Below, piece by piece: positions 37,701 to 52,300 of a DNA stretch of 64,000 nucleotides. The notes beneath the pieces were generated by a model. The model saw nothing but the letters and a program-made list of their open reading frames with translations. It searched no databases and was not told the DNA's origin. The stretch's first letter is position 1. Each line of letters opens with the position of its first letter. The position numbers and the translations under genes were made by a program. This DNA comes from Micropterus salmoides (lineage: Eukaryota; Chordata; Actinopteri; Centrarchiformes; Centrarchidae): positions 14,420,187 to 14,484,186 of the forward strand of contig NW_024040707.1 of NCBI RefSeq assembly GCF_014851395.1, written 5' to 3'.

Positions 37701-39393
37701 AATAACTTTGTCTAGACAACAAAGACCTTAATGACTGATTAACTTATTGAATAGAGCTTTGATCACACAAAAATAGAAATCTCTCGACCTGTTTTTCCAG
37801 GGGTGCTTTCATAAAGACACAGTTTTAACCAAGTTGTTCTGACTTCATTGTACAAAATGGCACTAAATGTAGTGCCATCTTAAAGATGTTCTTTACAAAT
37901 GGTGAAAACAAAAAATACACCACAAATATATGGTCAAGATAAAATATAATAAAACTGATACATTGTAAATGCATCATGTGTATACTACACCCCTTGGTAT
38001 GAGGCACATGTCAGCCCTATCATTTCTTTTAAATTGTAGTATACAGATTATCAGAGCATCATAGATCCACCAGTCTGAATTCATGCTGTATCACGACTAG
38101 GCTGTTTTCCCTACTGTGCAGAATTCTTTGAAAAAAACAAATTTAGTTTTCCTTCCAGCCAGTAGATGGTGCAATTAGTAATCTGAAAACCAGTCATTAT
38201 ACCAAGGCTAACTTTAAAAAAAGAAGAAGAAAAAAGCCAATTTAGTTCTAATCTATAACACTAAAGAACTTGCATTCTTCAGTGACTTCTGCAGAACAGA
38301 TACAGCACACACTTGTTGTGGCATTGTATCTTTCAACAAAGCTGAAAAAAAGTTAAGATGGAAGGCAGGACGGAGCGACTGAATCCAAACCTCTCAGGTC
38401 TCAGTTCAGAGTCTGTCCATGGTGCATCATTATGATAAATCCTCTGCTCAATGCTCAGCAAGAACAGACCATAGGTGCAGAACTCAGAATAATACAACAC
38501 CATCACTGCTGACAGAGATCAATACTCTGCACTGCAGTAAGTGGTTATTGTATATGACTGACACATCTGTTTCCCGTAGGATTGATTGTTCAGTGAAGAC
38601 TGTTTGTGGCAGACTTTTTGCTATTTCGTGTGTCCACTCTGCTTTAAACTGAAATGTCAGAAGCTGAAGTGTTATGTGATGCTGCTGGGATGTTTTAAAG
38701 AAAGCACAAAAGCTAGTCCAGTCCTGGTAAATGTAGGTGTTAGTGGCTACATGCTGTCCTTCTCTACTCTCATCAGCTATTTACAGTTCTTACTAACACC
38801 CCTCCATTTTGTTATGTACTCCGCTGCCCACATTCATTCGCCCCCATACTCTCTCTGTGCTGAGAGAATTAGTTGTGCTCGCTGTGGCCAATTCTTCACA
38901 TCTGGCAGATTAGAATAAGAAAGATGAACTGCAAGGGTGGCAGTTGGCACCACTCAGTCTCTCATGCCCTTCCTCTGCTAAGCCAAGCCACAATAGGGCT
39001 CCTGCACATTGCGCTGCCTCTCACTTCTGTAGTGTGTGCAGTATGGTCTTCACATCGTTTTTATTCTTACCATGGCAGAAAATGCACACGGCAAAGCAGA
39101 AATTGTCCAATTACATATAAAACAAGTGTGATCTTGCATTTCCTTCCAAATACATTGTGTCACCAGCAGAATTGTAAAATCTCTCTATTTTTTTGTAGCA
39201 TGTAACACAGTTTAGGTATTCTACCTTATAATACAAATATAACACAGTGCTGTACATTTTGGTTACGTGTTGCAGGAGAATTAAGAATGTAATCCTGTCA
39301 CACTCAGTAACATCTCTGCTCCTTCCTCTGTCCACAGGGTATCTTCCCTGTCAGCTATGTCCACTTGAAGAAATCCACAGTGACCAACAGAGG
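28792..39393 (+). CDS. dock3: dock3 exons 1-4: SH3 domain
   Basis: Exon 1 codes only MWIPTEEEKIGV plus one base and is separated by a 6.8-kb intron from exon 2. Exons 2-4 give VICNFRSPICQALVLEIGET, WYRGFSTKKPSIK and GIFPVSYVHLKK. The ALVLEIGE, WYRG and GIFPxxYV blocks are the SH3 signature of DOCK proteins. In this family the SH3 folds back on DHR-2 and is relieved by ELMO binding. Confidence 0.93.
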
Positions 39394-42300
39394 GTAAGCT
39401 GTATGATAAAATGTTTTTATTTGAGCTTGTGCAATGTCATAATTAGGGATGCAAATTTTTTTTGTTTTAGTTTGAACTTTTAGAACAAACATGTATCTCA
39501 CCCCAATACAATACAATACATATAATCCATCCACCAACATAAAAAAACAAAAAACAAACTACTCAACAAAGGTTGCCAGAGTAGCAAATAATTGCCTATG
39601 CATCCCCAGATATGCTGCATATCCAGTGTTCAAAATGTCCATATAGGCTGGAATTCCCAGAGTATGATTTAAAATGTAGTTCAAATAAAATTTATTTCAA
39701 GAGGGGCACATATATTCAACACACACTACAAATTTACAGTATGAGTGAGATTGGGAGTACCTGATCTCCTCCAAATAAAGACAGGAAACTGTAGCTTTAT
39801 GTACTGCAGAGGGTCCAAAAATATTTGGATACTTACCAGGATACAGGAATTCCCCTGCTTGCATGTATTTGGTAATGTTGGAAAGATCTATATATTCAGC
39901 CCCAGAAACCAATAGGCTACTCATTGGTTAGTGGAGCTCATAACACCTTTACATGTTTTTTTTTTTTTTTTACAATTTTTGTTACAAGAATATACTGGCA
40001 ACATCCAACACAACATGACATACAAAGCTATAAAAGAACAAAGCATGTCTCGTTAACAAAGTCTAAATATAAATGCATGCATTGACAGAGTTGAGACTGT
40101 TGGTCGACTGGTTTGTCAGATATTTAATTCAGCCAAAAACAGTCTTTGCCATCAGTTGTAAAGACTTACTTTTGTACTACATAGTTTACTTCCTATTGTA
40201 CTACATTATGATTGACTTACAATATCGCAATATAAAAGTACACATAAAATGATAGACCAGTGTCAGTCAAACCCAACAGCCACACACAAGATTAGCCTGA
40301 AGGATTACCATGTAAATACTGTATATAGGAAACATTACATTGTCCATGTCATTGATTTTAAATGGGTTTACTATTAAGTGGACACATGTAGTCAAATAAG
40401 CCAGAAACATTTATTGCTGCACATAGCATTTTATGTAAGAGGGGAGTGCAGCTCAAAACACTGGAGACCTGCTGTATACAGCAGCAGGTTTCTCTCTACA
40501 GATCCATGGCTATATCAGACATTTATTGAGACATATTGGAGGATGATTTGACCAATGACTATAAAAGAAACAACTTTGGTCAGGAGCTCTCCTTCACTCA
40601 TAACACAGTGAGATAGTGTGATACAGATTTTCAACTGATCATTGTAAGAGCATGCCGATTTTTGAGATGATCCAATCTTCAAGAGAATTACCACCAGACA
40701 AGCTGCTGACATGTGTGCACGTAATCTCTCACATACAAGTGTACACATAGAGGTCATCTACAGTTCTCGTCACAATAGCCGGCCATGGCTGTAGAGGCCA
40801 GAATAAAGGCGAAGACAAAAACAGGCAGCAGAGCTCTTTATCAACCTGAACTCATAGATGTTAAATCTGCAGGCTGGGATCTTCGGCTGAGTGTGGACTG
40901 GGAGTTTGCTGTTATCTCACCACCCTCTAGTTTGAGCTACCACATAGCAGGAGCTCTCTCGTTTGCACTCAAACAATTAAAAGTGCTGACTTGGAAATTC
41001 AAACTTTTATACTTCCTCGCTCCAGGAGTCACACTTTGGGAAATCTGCTTTGCTCTCTCATGGAGCTAATGAGGTGACACACCTACTGCATATCTGTAGT
41101 TTTCCCAAAGCATCGCTGCCACAGAACTCATTGTGTAATGGATGGAGATGCTTCCCTTGTTGCAAAAACAATGATACAGATAATTCTTTGCAGCGTGTGA
41201 CAGAGCTTAGTGAGCAAAGTGCCAAGTGTCACAAGAGATCTAACCTTTGGTTTAATGTTTCTCTATGAGTGTGGTCACACAGGAAGGATGTGTGCTGTGT
41301 TTTTTACTGGAGTGTTCCACTCCCGCTCCTATCTGCAGCCACAGAAAATATCATCACTCTTCACAATATTACCTCTTTGTCATTTCATAGCAGTTTCTTT
41401 AAAAAGCTGGCTTGAAGCAGTGCCATACATGTATGTGATTTTGAATGTGTGTTTATTTGTCAGTCTAATAATTTACACATTACATATTACTCATTAAACA
41501 AGTAATTATATAACTTTAGTAATTACTCAACAGTAATGTAAAATGATACAATATTTGTTACTTTTATTACTCAGCCCAGCTTTGTTACAGCCTCCTCAAA
41601 CCAATGTTTGGAGGTTTTTACTGACCTTCAACAGCTAGCTTAGCGTTATATCTGACTCCATGATTCCAGCTGTGAACTAAACCAGTTAGTGAGAGATAAT
41701 TATTATTCAGTCTTTAAAGGAGGCAACTTTGGCGAACGAGCAAGAGACAGCAAGATTTTAAAAGTATAAAAGATATCGGATTTTTTTTTATTCTACCTCT
41801 GTCAGAAATTGTGACCTTAATTCTAATGTCCTTCTGTTGACCTCTACCTGGGGGAAAAATGCTGCATCCAGTAATTATCACACATTTCTCTCGCCTTCTT
41901 TAAAGACTGAATAACACACACACACAAAAAAATCTATCAGGACACATTAGAAGGAAGGTCACAATTTCTGACACAGACCATCAGAAAAATGTGACAGCAT
42001 CTAATCTAAATATTGTTTTATAGACGGAATAACATTAATAGCAACAACCGCTTTTGCAAAGTAACATCCATGCCACAGCGCTCCCTCCCCGCTTTATGAT
42101 GGTGACAGAATATGCCATAACATGTATCGGACCAGTCTGTCCATTGAACACACAGAGGCCAAAATGATATCAACCCTCCATCAAAGTATCAGTAACATGG
42201 CAAACAAGTTGACCCCCAAATAGTCAAAGTAACACAGCGTTACTGGGATTAGCAACATTTTTATCCCCTACACCACTCATTACTGAAAAACGTGATCACA

Positions 42301-45300
42301 TTATTGAAATGCGTTACAAAGTAATTGTGTGTTGTGTGCATTCACCTTCATGTATGCATTTTTTCCCTTTAGGGTGTGCGAGACGGTGGTGCCCCTCGAG
42401 GACCCTATTATCACAGAGACCACCTCTACGCTGCAAGAATGGGGTGTCTTGTGGAAGCAGCTCTATGTGGTCAGTACCAGCACTATATTACAGTGCATCT
42501 CACTCATACCAAAACAAAACACTAAGCAGTAAATGTGAGATTGGATCCAACATAGCCAAGATTTCCAAGGGAATTGGGTGAAAAACAGCTTTTGCAAAAA
42601 AGAAATTGCGTCCATCGTTGTTTCATTTGCATCCTCCTAAGGAGGTTTGATGGAATAGGCTCTTCAAGTATGTTTTCCTTCCCTGCACCTAATTCAACAC
42701 CTGGTATAACCAGGTCGGCCAGCAAGAGTAGTGAATAGCCTGAGATACAGCCCAAACATTCAGTGACAGCTCCTTTAGATATTTCCCCATAGCGTGTCGA
42801 TCTGACTGTCACCCTACATTTTCACATACTATCTATGTAGGAACAGAAATGGTGGTTGGATGCAGATAATGGCCTACAGACCTGTCATGTGTAATTTCAT
42901 GCTGTGTCATTCAGCCATGGATTGATCTTGGCCTGCGTCTCATTTCTGCATCATCTTTAATATCCAGCACTGCTCACCACCTTCAGTCAGCTTTTACTTG
43001 CCGGGCAAAAGTGATTACTGGAAACCTAAAGCATCCTTAATCCTAGTACGTGTCAAGGGGGCAGGCAGAAGTGGTTGGTAGGGTTTTGAGTTTGGAGCTA
43101 AGTGGATACATTGCAGAGCTGGCAGCAAGCTTTTACATAACCTCTCACTGAGGACTGCTCATGCTCTGAGCAACTAAGAAGCCTGAGGCATTGGTGTGGT
43201 GATGTAACTTCCTCTGAAGCTCGACTAATGTGAAGCGCTGATTTAACAGTGCTCGTTTTGGTGCTCACCCCCTGTGTAATATGGGCCATGTTGCCAGAGT
43301 TACATCCAAAAGATATAGCATTGGCTAGATGTTGATACATTTCACCTTATTGTTGCCAATTACAATTCTTGGTATTACTTCAGGCAGCAATGGCCTAAGC
43401 GCAACAGTGTATTTGTTATAATGTACATAATAAGCCCCGCTGAATAGATGTCCGAAAGGGCGCATCAACCGTGACAAAAATCTTTGTTTTTCAGCCTTTC
43501 AGAACATACCGTGTTTATCCTCATTAAATTTACATGGGCATTGTGGCGGCACTTAATCTTTGCATTTGTGGAAACAAACCTGGGTGGTAATGTGGACTTG
43601 TCATACCATTAGGGAGAACAGATAATGTGAATTAAAAGTGTTGTCCTTGGTCTACGAGAAATGGTGATGAAATTCATATCAGTGGGGAGGTCAAAGGAGA
43701 CTTGAAAGGGAAATAATTTTTTTTGTTTCATGAACAAAATAAGTGCACTTTAAATTTCAGTAGCAACACATACTGTTCTGGTATCTGCACAGGTTGTGCA
43801 AACGGTTAGTGTGTGTTTGCAAAATTTAAATCACCACATTCTGATATCAGTGAGCCCCCTGCATGTAGACTTTTTTCTCAGTGTCCAGCTTTGTGGTTAT
43901 ATATATATAAACACTATTATACAATTAATAAAACAGGTAAATCCTGGGAGGAGTTTCATTAATTGTCTTTACATAAATGCTGCAGTAGAAGGAGATCACA
44001 TATCATAACTAAGTGTTCTTTGGCTGCTTCAATAGAAACACAAGGTGGATCTGTTCCATAAGCTGCGTCATGTGATGAACGAGCTCATTGACCTGCGTCG
44101 GCAGCTGATCCAGGGTCACCTCGCCCAGGACCAGACTCGTGAGATCAAGCGACACATCACCGTACGGCTTGACTGGGGCAATGAGTGAGTTACTCTTGTA
44201 CTGAGTGCATTGTATCGAGAGAGTGGGCATGCGCTACAACAAACATTTGTTTTACATTTGGCTACCAAGGAATACCATATTTCTCTGGCACTGGAAAGAT
44301 CTACAACCCAGGCTGAGTGGGTGCATAATAGCAGCTCTATGATGTAATTTCATGGTCATTTAGCAGATGAGTGAATCTCAAGCGGCTTAAAGTCAATGCA
44401 CATCCCCCTGAAGGACCTGTAAAGCCATATTCTTTTTGTTGCCAGTTTCAAACTCCATCCAACAGTGACAGGCATCCATAACAGAGATAAAGATGTGCGG
44501 GCTCCAGCTCAGCTAAGGAAGAGCTTTATCTGTCAGTTTAACATAAGATTCATTGCACATAAAAGTACACGGATATTCACACTGAACTACTCAACGTTAG
44601 TGTGTATCATGCTGGAACGATACAGGATGTATTACTGTGAAAGACATATACAAGTGGAGCCTGAAATACACTGTATTTTGTTCGCCATGCTTGTTGAGGT
44701 CAGTGCTCTGTAGTCTCACTGACCTGAGAGTTGTAGTGATCTAATTTCATGGCCAAAAGATCACAGCACCACTGACAGTACACCATGATTTGAGGCTGCA
44801 TAATTTAGTTTAAGTGAAGGGTTTCCAGTTCAAGAGGTGTAAGACAACAAAGTAGATATACTTTAGCACTGTACTGTAACCTCTTTATTCCCACAGACTC
44901 TTGACTTGGTGGGTTTCTTTAATACAAACCTACTATCGAGTGGTTAAGTACTATTCAAAGCCATAAATCCTCATTCTACTAAGGAGATCCTGATGTTTTC
45001 GTAGATGCCAAAAATGTGTTAACAGAATTGTCAGAATAAAATAATGCACAAGAATAACAATTGCAGCCATGCCGTGTTAATCTTCTGTTTGAGTATTTCA
45101 TTCAGTATTGGTGATACATCACACTGTAGCTGGAAGTCCTGGAGCAAACTGATACAGAATAAGCTACAGTTTATATGTAGTAGGGTGTAAGTGGCTCAGT
45201 ACATACACTTATCATTATTATTATTATTTCCATTATTCTTCCATCATACTTTTACTCCATTACATTTATGAGGGACATATTGTAATTATATTGTCAATAT

Positions 45301-48300
45301 TGTACCCTGTTACTTTCATCTGACAACTACTTGTTTCCTAATCATGGTTTCGGTGAGGAAAACATTTGATCAATTCATGATGCATTGCTGGAGTTTAAAG
45401 AGACTAACTCTAATAATAATGATGATAATAATAACAAAAGTACTCGTTACACAGAAGGACTCCTTTTAGAGTGTCAATGATTATTGAAATGCTGCATTGC
45501 AGTTTTGAGGTTGTAGCTTTTTGAGGTTGAGCTACATTGAACAACTTTAAATACTGTTACTAAACAGCAACAACATATGAGTATTCATGATATTTGGTAA
45601 AGTCATCCTGTGTTTTATATGTAAAATCTTAAAGCAAAAGTTTGACATTTTTGGAAATTAGCTAACTCTGTTTCTTGGCCCTGAGCAGTTGCCAGGCAAC
45701 CAGCGGAGACTCCAGGAAGTTACTGTGTTTAGCCAAGAGATAGTCTGGCACATAACCCCCCAGTAAAAGATATAATGTGCGAATGAGTGAGCCAGCCGGG
45801 AGGATTATTTTGTTACCTTTGGACAGAACCCTGTTTCCAGTCTTTTTGCTAAGCTAAACTGTATCCAAGGAGGGTTAAAATCGACTGGACCTGGTTGAAG
45901 ATACTCAAAGACGTTTCAGCTCTCATCTAAGAGGCTTCTTAAATTTTGGATAAACCGGCTGTAGCTTCATATTTACCATACAGACATGAGAGTGATATCA
46001 ATGTTCTCGTCTAGGGTAATCGAATTAGCGTATTTCACAAAATGTGATACTATTCCTTTAATATGTAAACTAGTAACTAACTATATATGTAGTGGAGTAA
46101 ATAGTGTCATATTTTCCTCTGTAATGTTGTGCTATAAAGTATAAAGTAGCATGCAACAGAAATACTCATATACCTGTCAGCTACGTAAGTACAGTACTTG
46201 AGTAAATGTATAAAGACATGTTTATAAAGGGATGTTTGAAGATTTGATTTTGGATATATTACAAAGTTGAATTAGACATGCTTGGACACAAAGAACAAAA
46301 GGAACAAAAAGAACAGAAGATTTTAGCTCCACTAAAAGTTGTAATGGGACATTGTTTGATACTGAACCAAATTTTATTTTAAAAAGCTATGATTTCTTTC
46401 TTCACTACTGTTTTTTCTTTGTTACACACCCCTAATCCCTCTTTCACCAGGCACCTTGGCTTAGACCTTGTTCCCAGAAAGGAGTTTGAAATGGTGGATC
46501 CAGATCAGATCAGCACGTCAGAGCTATACAAACTGGTATGTTGGGTGTGATAATTCTGTACACTGCTACACCATGAATTATTAAATACAATGAATTAATA
46601 CAGTTAATGTGTATTCTTTGAAGGATAAAATGCAATTAAATACAGTTCTGCAGCATGCACATACTGCAAGTTTATCTGTTGCAATGATGATGCTGACTTT
46701 ACACGCTATGAGCTCTTTCTTTTTTTTACTTGCTGTGTGCCTTTTTTACCATTGCACAGCCTGGTTTTGCGTATAAGAATGTGTTGTTGGATGTGTGAAT
46801 GTACAAATTATCAAATCATCCATAAGAAGGTGACTCACAAGAGAGAGCACGATTCAGCTGTTGGAGCTGCCTCATGTGACCTGTTCTTTATGCTTATCTT
46901 ACCGCCATATTGAGTATGTCCCTTTGCTTGCATGCACGTGACTCTCACAAGCGTGATTGCCAGCTAGCAATGCAGACGTAATGCAAAGTGACAGGCCCAG
47001 GTAAGGCTAGATAGTAATATACATAGAAATAATTTTTATATGTTTTTTTTTTTTTTGTTGAAATAAATGACATATTTTAGTCTTGGTTGCTTTAAACAAC
47101 CTACCAAACCAGAGACATATCTACATAAATAAATGATGCCTCAAATGTCTTTTAGTGATATGGGACTTTCAAACCTATACACACACACAGACAGAGGAGA
47201 CTTTTACTAAAGCAGCATCCAATTTTAGAAATATGCAATTACAGCACAGATGTTATGAAATCTACTGCTGGAAACTGTTATGTAGGAGGGAAATCCTTTC
47301 TGGTCAGTATTTGAAGCTCCATATGCTGATCAAAACACTGTCCAACTGCCCCGCCACCTCAACATTATCCCATTGCCATGTTTCTCAGCTTTGCACGCTG
47401 AATGTTTGTGCGCTAAGTCCTCTGTCCAGAAACAACAGCGTAGCTCTTCCTTGCCAAAAAGCCTCCTGACTCTGTCGATGAAAGTGAGCTTGTTTTTGGC
47501 AGGGCACATGGCCTTGGCACCTCTTCAGGTAGGGGAGTAGAGGAGTTCTTTTAGGTTGCTGAGCAGAGAGGTGTGTGTGGGCGATGCTGGCTTTGTCCTC
47601 TCCTCTCCCACACGCTCACGTTTTGCCTCATGTGGGCTTCTGTTAGCGCTGCAGGAGCAGTAGTATAGCCACTCTGCAACGTACGTAGATGATTTTTTTT
47701 GTGTCAGATTTGAAGCATCAACCGAAGCATCGCTCAGGTAGTGTGTGTCTGAGGCTGCTATAAGGTAAATAAGTTCAATGCTGTGTGGGAAGAGTAATGA
47801 ATGGGCCGACTGATCTGACATCTTTCCTTTGAACGTCACTCTTTTTTTAGCATGTATCCAGCAGACACTGTGGTCAGCAAAGCACAAACCAGGTATAGTC
47901 TTTTCAAAGCTTGTTTGTTTACAAAATCATCAGAACCTTTCATACTGTGCCAGTCTCTTCAACCCTCATTTTATATTTTTTTTCTTAACACTATGCACCA
48001 TATGAGTAACCTGAAGTCAGGGCACTCTGGCTATGACACTATATCACCTTTAGACTCTTTGCTATTGGTTCCCTGTAATCCTGATGAAAGGGTAAGGATA
48101 GGACAAGAGCTTGTGGGGTTAACAACCCTTGATTTAAAATTTTAATTGCAAGGTGTCAGTGCTATACTCCATAAGAGTCTTGCTGCCAGTGTGGGAGGAT
48201 TGAATCCCAGTGGGGATGCAGTATTTTTATATGTAATATTTGCTTTAGTTTTCCATCTAGACCCTAGTAGATCTCCTGTAAAGGCTAAATTGAGCTTATA

Positions 48301-48375
48301 TTTACTTAGAGAATGCCTTAATGGAATAGTTGTTGTGTGAAGCATAATTGTAGCAAAATGGCTACATATAATAAA

Positions 48376-48409
<34 letters not shown>

Positions 48410-49307
48410 GACAGATAATGCCTAATATTTTCACAATCAACCCTAGGCCTACATACTTGCAGCTATTAATAATTCAGTAGTAAGAATTGCAGTCAGTGAA
48501 AAAAGTGAGCTCCCCCAAAAGCTATGGTATAGTTTGCACACTGCCTACAAGTACCGCTAAAGCTCACTAATTAGCCTTCTGTAAAACCATAACGTGTTGT
48601 TTGTACACTTTTTTGTATGAATTAAACAAACAAGATATAATGTTAATTAGTGAGCTTTAGAGTTGCTGCCACATAGTTACCTTTGGACTGAGCAAGACTA
48701 GCTGCTTCCTCCTCCTCTTCCTATATTTATATGGTGTATGACAACTTGTTTTGCATTATATAAATAGAGAAGTTCATACATCACAGGAATGCACCCTCCC
48801 CGCAGCAAATAACTACAAATCCACCTCCACCACAGTTGCATTTTCCCATAATTCATTCCTTATTTAGTTGGCAACCTATATGTCTACTGAGTCTACTGTA
48901 AATAGCATGTACTCGTGACAGGATGAAATACACTGAGCATATATCAATGAATTATTCACCCCACAGTTACTCCCATTGATCTGTTAAATAAGTTTGTCTA
49001 TATACAGAGTGGCAGGTACTTGGCCTCCCTTGCAGTAAGAACCAGCCTTATTAGCGGTCACTTTCTTCTTTGTACCCAGGGTGAAAGCACGAGACAGCGC
49101 CATGGTGACGGTTGCCGTGTCCCCGTGTCGCACCACCTCTTCATCAATCTGAAGAGCTTTACTTACAACAGCATCAGCGAGGATGCAGACGTCTTCTTCT
49201 TTCTGTACGACACCCGCGAGGCCAAACAGATCAGGTATACAGTGGAATCTCAGCACACACCTAACAGCCCTGAATGATCCTACAATGCGTACTGTGTGCT
49301 TGCAAGG

Positions 49308-49351
<44 letters not shown>

Positions 49352-52300
49352 ACATTTCTACACTATTTCTGTCCAGCAGATTGACCAGGGCACTCTGTGG
49401 TTGACAGACACTCTGAAACTGTGAACTGGCTTCTTTTGCAGTGAGAAGTTCATGGTGAAACTGAACAAAAACGGAGGACCAAAGAATCCAGAGAAAGTTG
49501 ATCGTTTGTGTGCTCTCTTCACGGTAACACGGTTTCCCTTTTGGCCATAAATACAAATATTCTGTATTTCAGCTCTTATAGTAAAGCCAAAGACAAATTT
49601 CCACATTTGTGGACAATAAAGATCTTTAAACAGGATTCCGATAACATTTTTCATCCCATTTCTCTTTAGGACCTAAGCAGTAAAGACTTGAAGAGAGACC
49701 TGTACATTGTTGCACATGTCATAAGAACTGGTAAATGAAGTACAATATGCAAAAAAACATGTTCTTCATGTTGATGATAGAGATTTTTTGATTTATGTGT
49801 TTCTTCTTCGCACTTTCCTTTTCCCATTTCGTTTCCAGGTCGTATGCTGCTAAACGATTCAAAGAAAGGCCCACCTCATGTGCAGTACAGACGACCGTAT
49901 GGCTGCGCTGTTCTTGCCATGAGCGATGTTTTCCACACCATCACAGACCTCAAAGAGGAGAAAGACTTTGTGCTCAAAGTTTATACGTGAGTATACATGT
50001 GAAGCTTTTCTTCCCTTTTCTTCTTCTTGATTATAAATACAGCACCACAAAAAATTATTCCTATCGCAGTTTAAAGTCTGGAACATAATATTACCATAAA
50101 AATGGTCTGTATGCACTTCAGTTTCTCTCTGCCTGTCAGTGTAATTGCTTGGTAGTTGCATGGCTTCTGTACTTTTGGAAATACAGTCTATGCAGTGAGG
50201 AGGGAATGTGTGAATGTTCTGCAAAAGTCTTGCATGACAACTTAGTGCTTCAGTGTTGACGCCTGGTGCTTTTTGACCAGAATGATAATGAAGTGTCCTC
50301 TGGAAAATCAATAGCTGCTCACCCCGGGCCCGAGATAGGGCACTTGGCGTGTTGTGAATCTGGCTGCTTCTGTTAGGCTTCGCCACAGAGAGCCACTCCT
50401 GTATGCCCGCCAACCCAGTGAAGGAGAGAGACACAGAGAAGGAGAAGGGAAGAGACAGAGAGAGATGACACTTGGGTAATTGAGCAAAGTTAGAGGACAA
50501 AGAGAAATAACGCCAAGCTCAGCATCTTCTCTTGTCCCCTTGTGTCCGCACTGTCCTCCTCAGCATCCGCTCTGGGTCAGAGGTCATTAATATACTTTGC
50601 AATCTGGATGTATGACATCTTTCTTGTATAGTGTTTTGAGCATTTACAGCTAAGTGTGAAATAAAGATTTCGAGAATAGAAAGCTGTCGTTTTTATTGGA
50701 TTTCTCTGTTGGGGCGAAGAGCTCTTCCCTTTAAAAAGCAAGCAGTGATTCAGTGCTGAGCTGCCTCCAAACTGTCGGATCCTATAATGCTCCAGTCTGT
50801 GCATTTCCCCATGCCATCCCAGGGGCCTACGGGCCCACAGTAATGAAAAAGGCTGGTAGAGAGCTGGCTGTCAGGTTTGCTTAGTGAGCTGTGCATTTGG
50901 GCTAATGTGCTGCTTGATAGCGCCTCCCCCTGCTGCTACCTTTTCTCCAGGAGGAAATCGGCTCTGGGACACATGCTGTTCATGTAGTCCCCATGCGCAC
51001 AATCCTGATCCCTCCATCTGGACCCACTAATGGGTGCATTGTTAACAGCCCCACCCAACTGTCTTTCTCTCCAGATGTAACAATGAGAACGAGTGGTACC
51101 AGATACACGAGAACATCATCCGCAAGTCCAACACCAAGTACTCAGCTCCCAGCACCAACTATGGTAAATATGTTGTCTCTACAGATCTGTTAACTGTTTG
51201 GCCTCCCCAGGGTTAGATTTGCACCTTTTCTTCTTTTGGTTAGAATTTAAAGACAAAGTCAACATTTGTTGCTATGTTTTTTATTCAAAGCAGCTCATGG
51301 TGAGTAAGCAGGTAGTGGGGGTCCAGGTCTTGCTCAAGGACAATTGCCAACAGGTCAAAGTTGTTCTAAAGAAAACTGTGGCTGTGAAGGTCTGTTGATT
51401 ATTCAGAGAAATAAGACACTGTTTCTGGACATATTGCTGTTGACTTTACGATCTCGTGAATTAGACATTCAGAAGGTGAATTGGACATTCGCCCCCGCTG
51501 TAATTCTAACAAAAACACAAAATGTCACAATTTTCTTTGTCAACAATTCTTCTGGCTGCCAATTTTTTTTAAGTTATTTGATAAAAGCCATTCTGACTAT
51601 AATAATTCAGATTATTTTGTCAATTAAAATAAGCTGTAATTTTTTTTACTGTATTCAATTTATATATATATATGTATATTTACATTAAGGGTAGCCTTAA
51701 GATAAGTTATGCAATTGTTTAGAGAGAAAGATTTTTATAGTTTCTGGTTAAAGTAGTAAAATGCTAGATTAGTATGTTTGGGGTAAGATGCCCTCCAGGT
51801 TGCTGTGCCCCTTTATGGTTGATAGTTTGTAAGTTAGATATTATTTAGACACTGGATAGACCCTTTAGCCAACCAGCAACTTCCCTATCAGAAAGTCTGA
51901 GGTAAAATTCTGAGGTTATAAACTCACATATGCTAGCTAGACTTTCTGCTACTGAAGTTCCAGCAACCTCACTATTTAAAAGTCTGAGAAACAAATTATA
52001 GGTAAGCTAATAACATAAGGCAAGGCAAGTTTATTTCTACAACATAGGTCTATAATCCCCTTGCTTTTAACTAACTACTTGTAGTTTATTTTATCTGTAA
52101 TTTGCACATATTAAAGTGATTTTGAAAATGCCTTTTCCCTAAAAAATTAATTTGATTAAATACAAATTAATTTGTCAACTGTAGCTATTTAGTTTATTTT
52201 ATAATATGTTACCCAAAGTAGGGTGACCAAATGTCACCGTTTTGCGGGGACAGTCCCCGGTTTTGGTGTCCTGTCCCCATCTGGAGATGTCCCAGGAAAT

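Noticed and set aside
48984..49556. 190-aa minus-strand frame
   Set aside because: It is antisense to dock3 exons 9 and 10 and is bridged by the (CA)18 tract, giving a long Cys-Val run.
49859..50500. 213-aa minus-strand frame
   Set aside because: It overlaps dock3 exon 12 antisense and continues in intron; no recognisable domain or splice partners.
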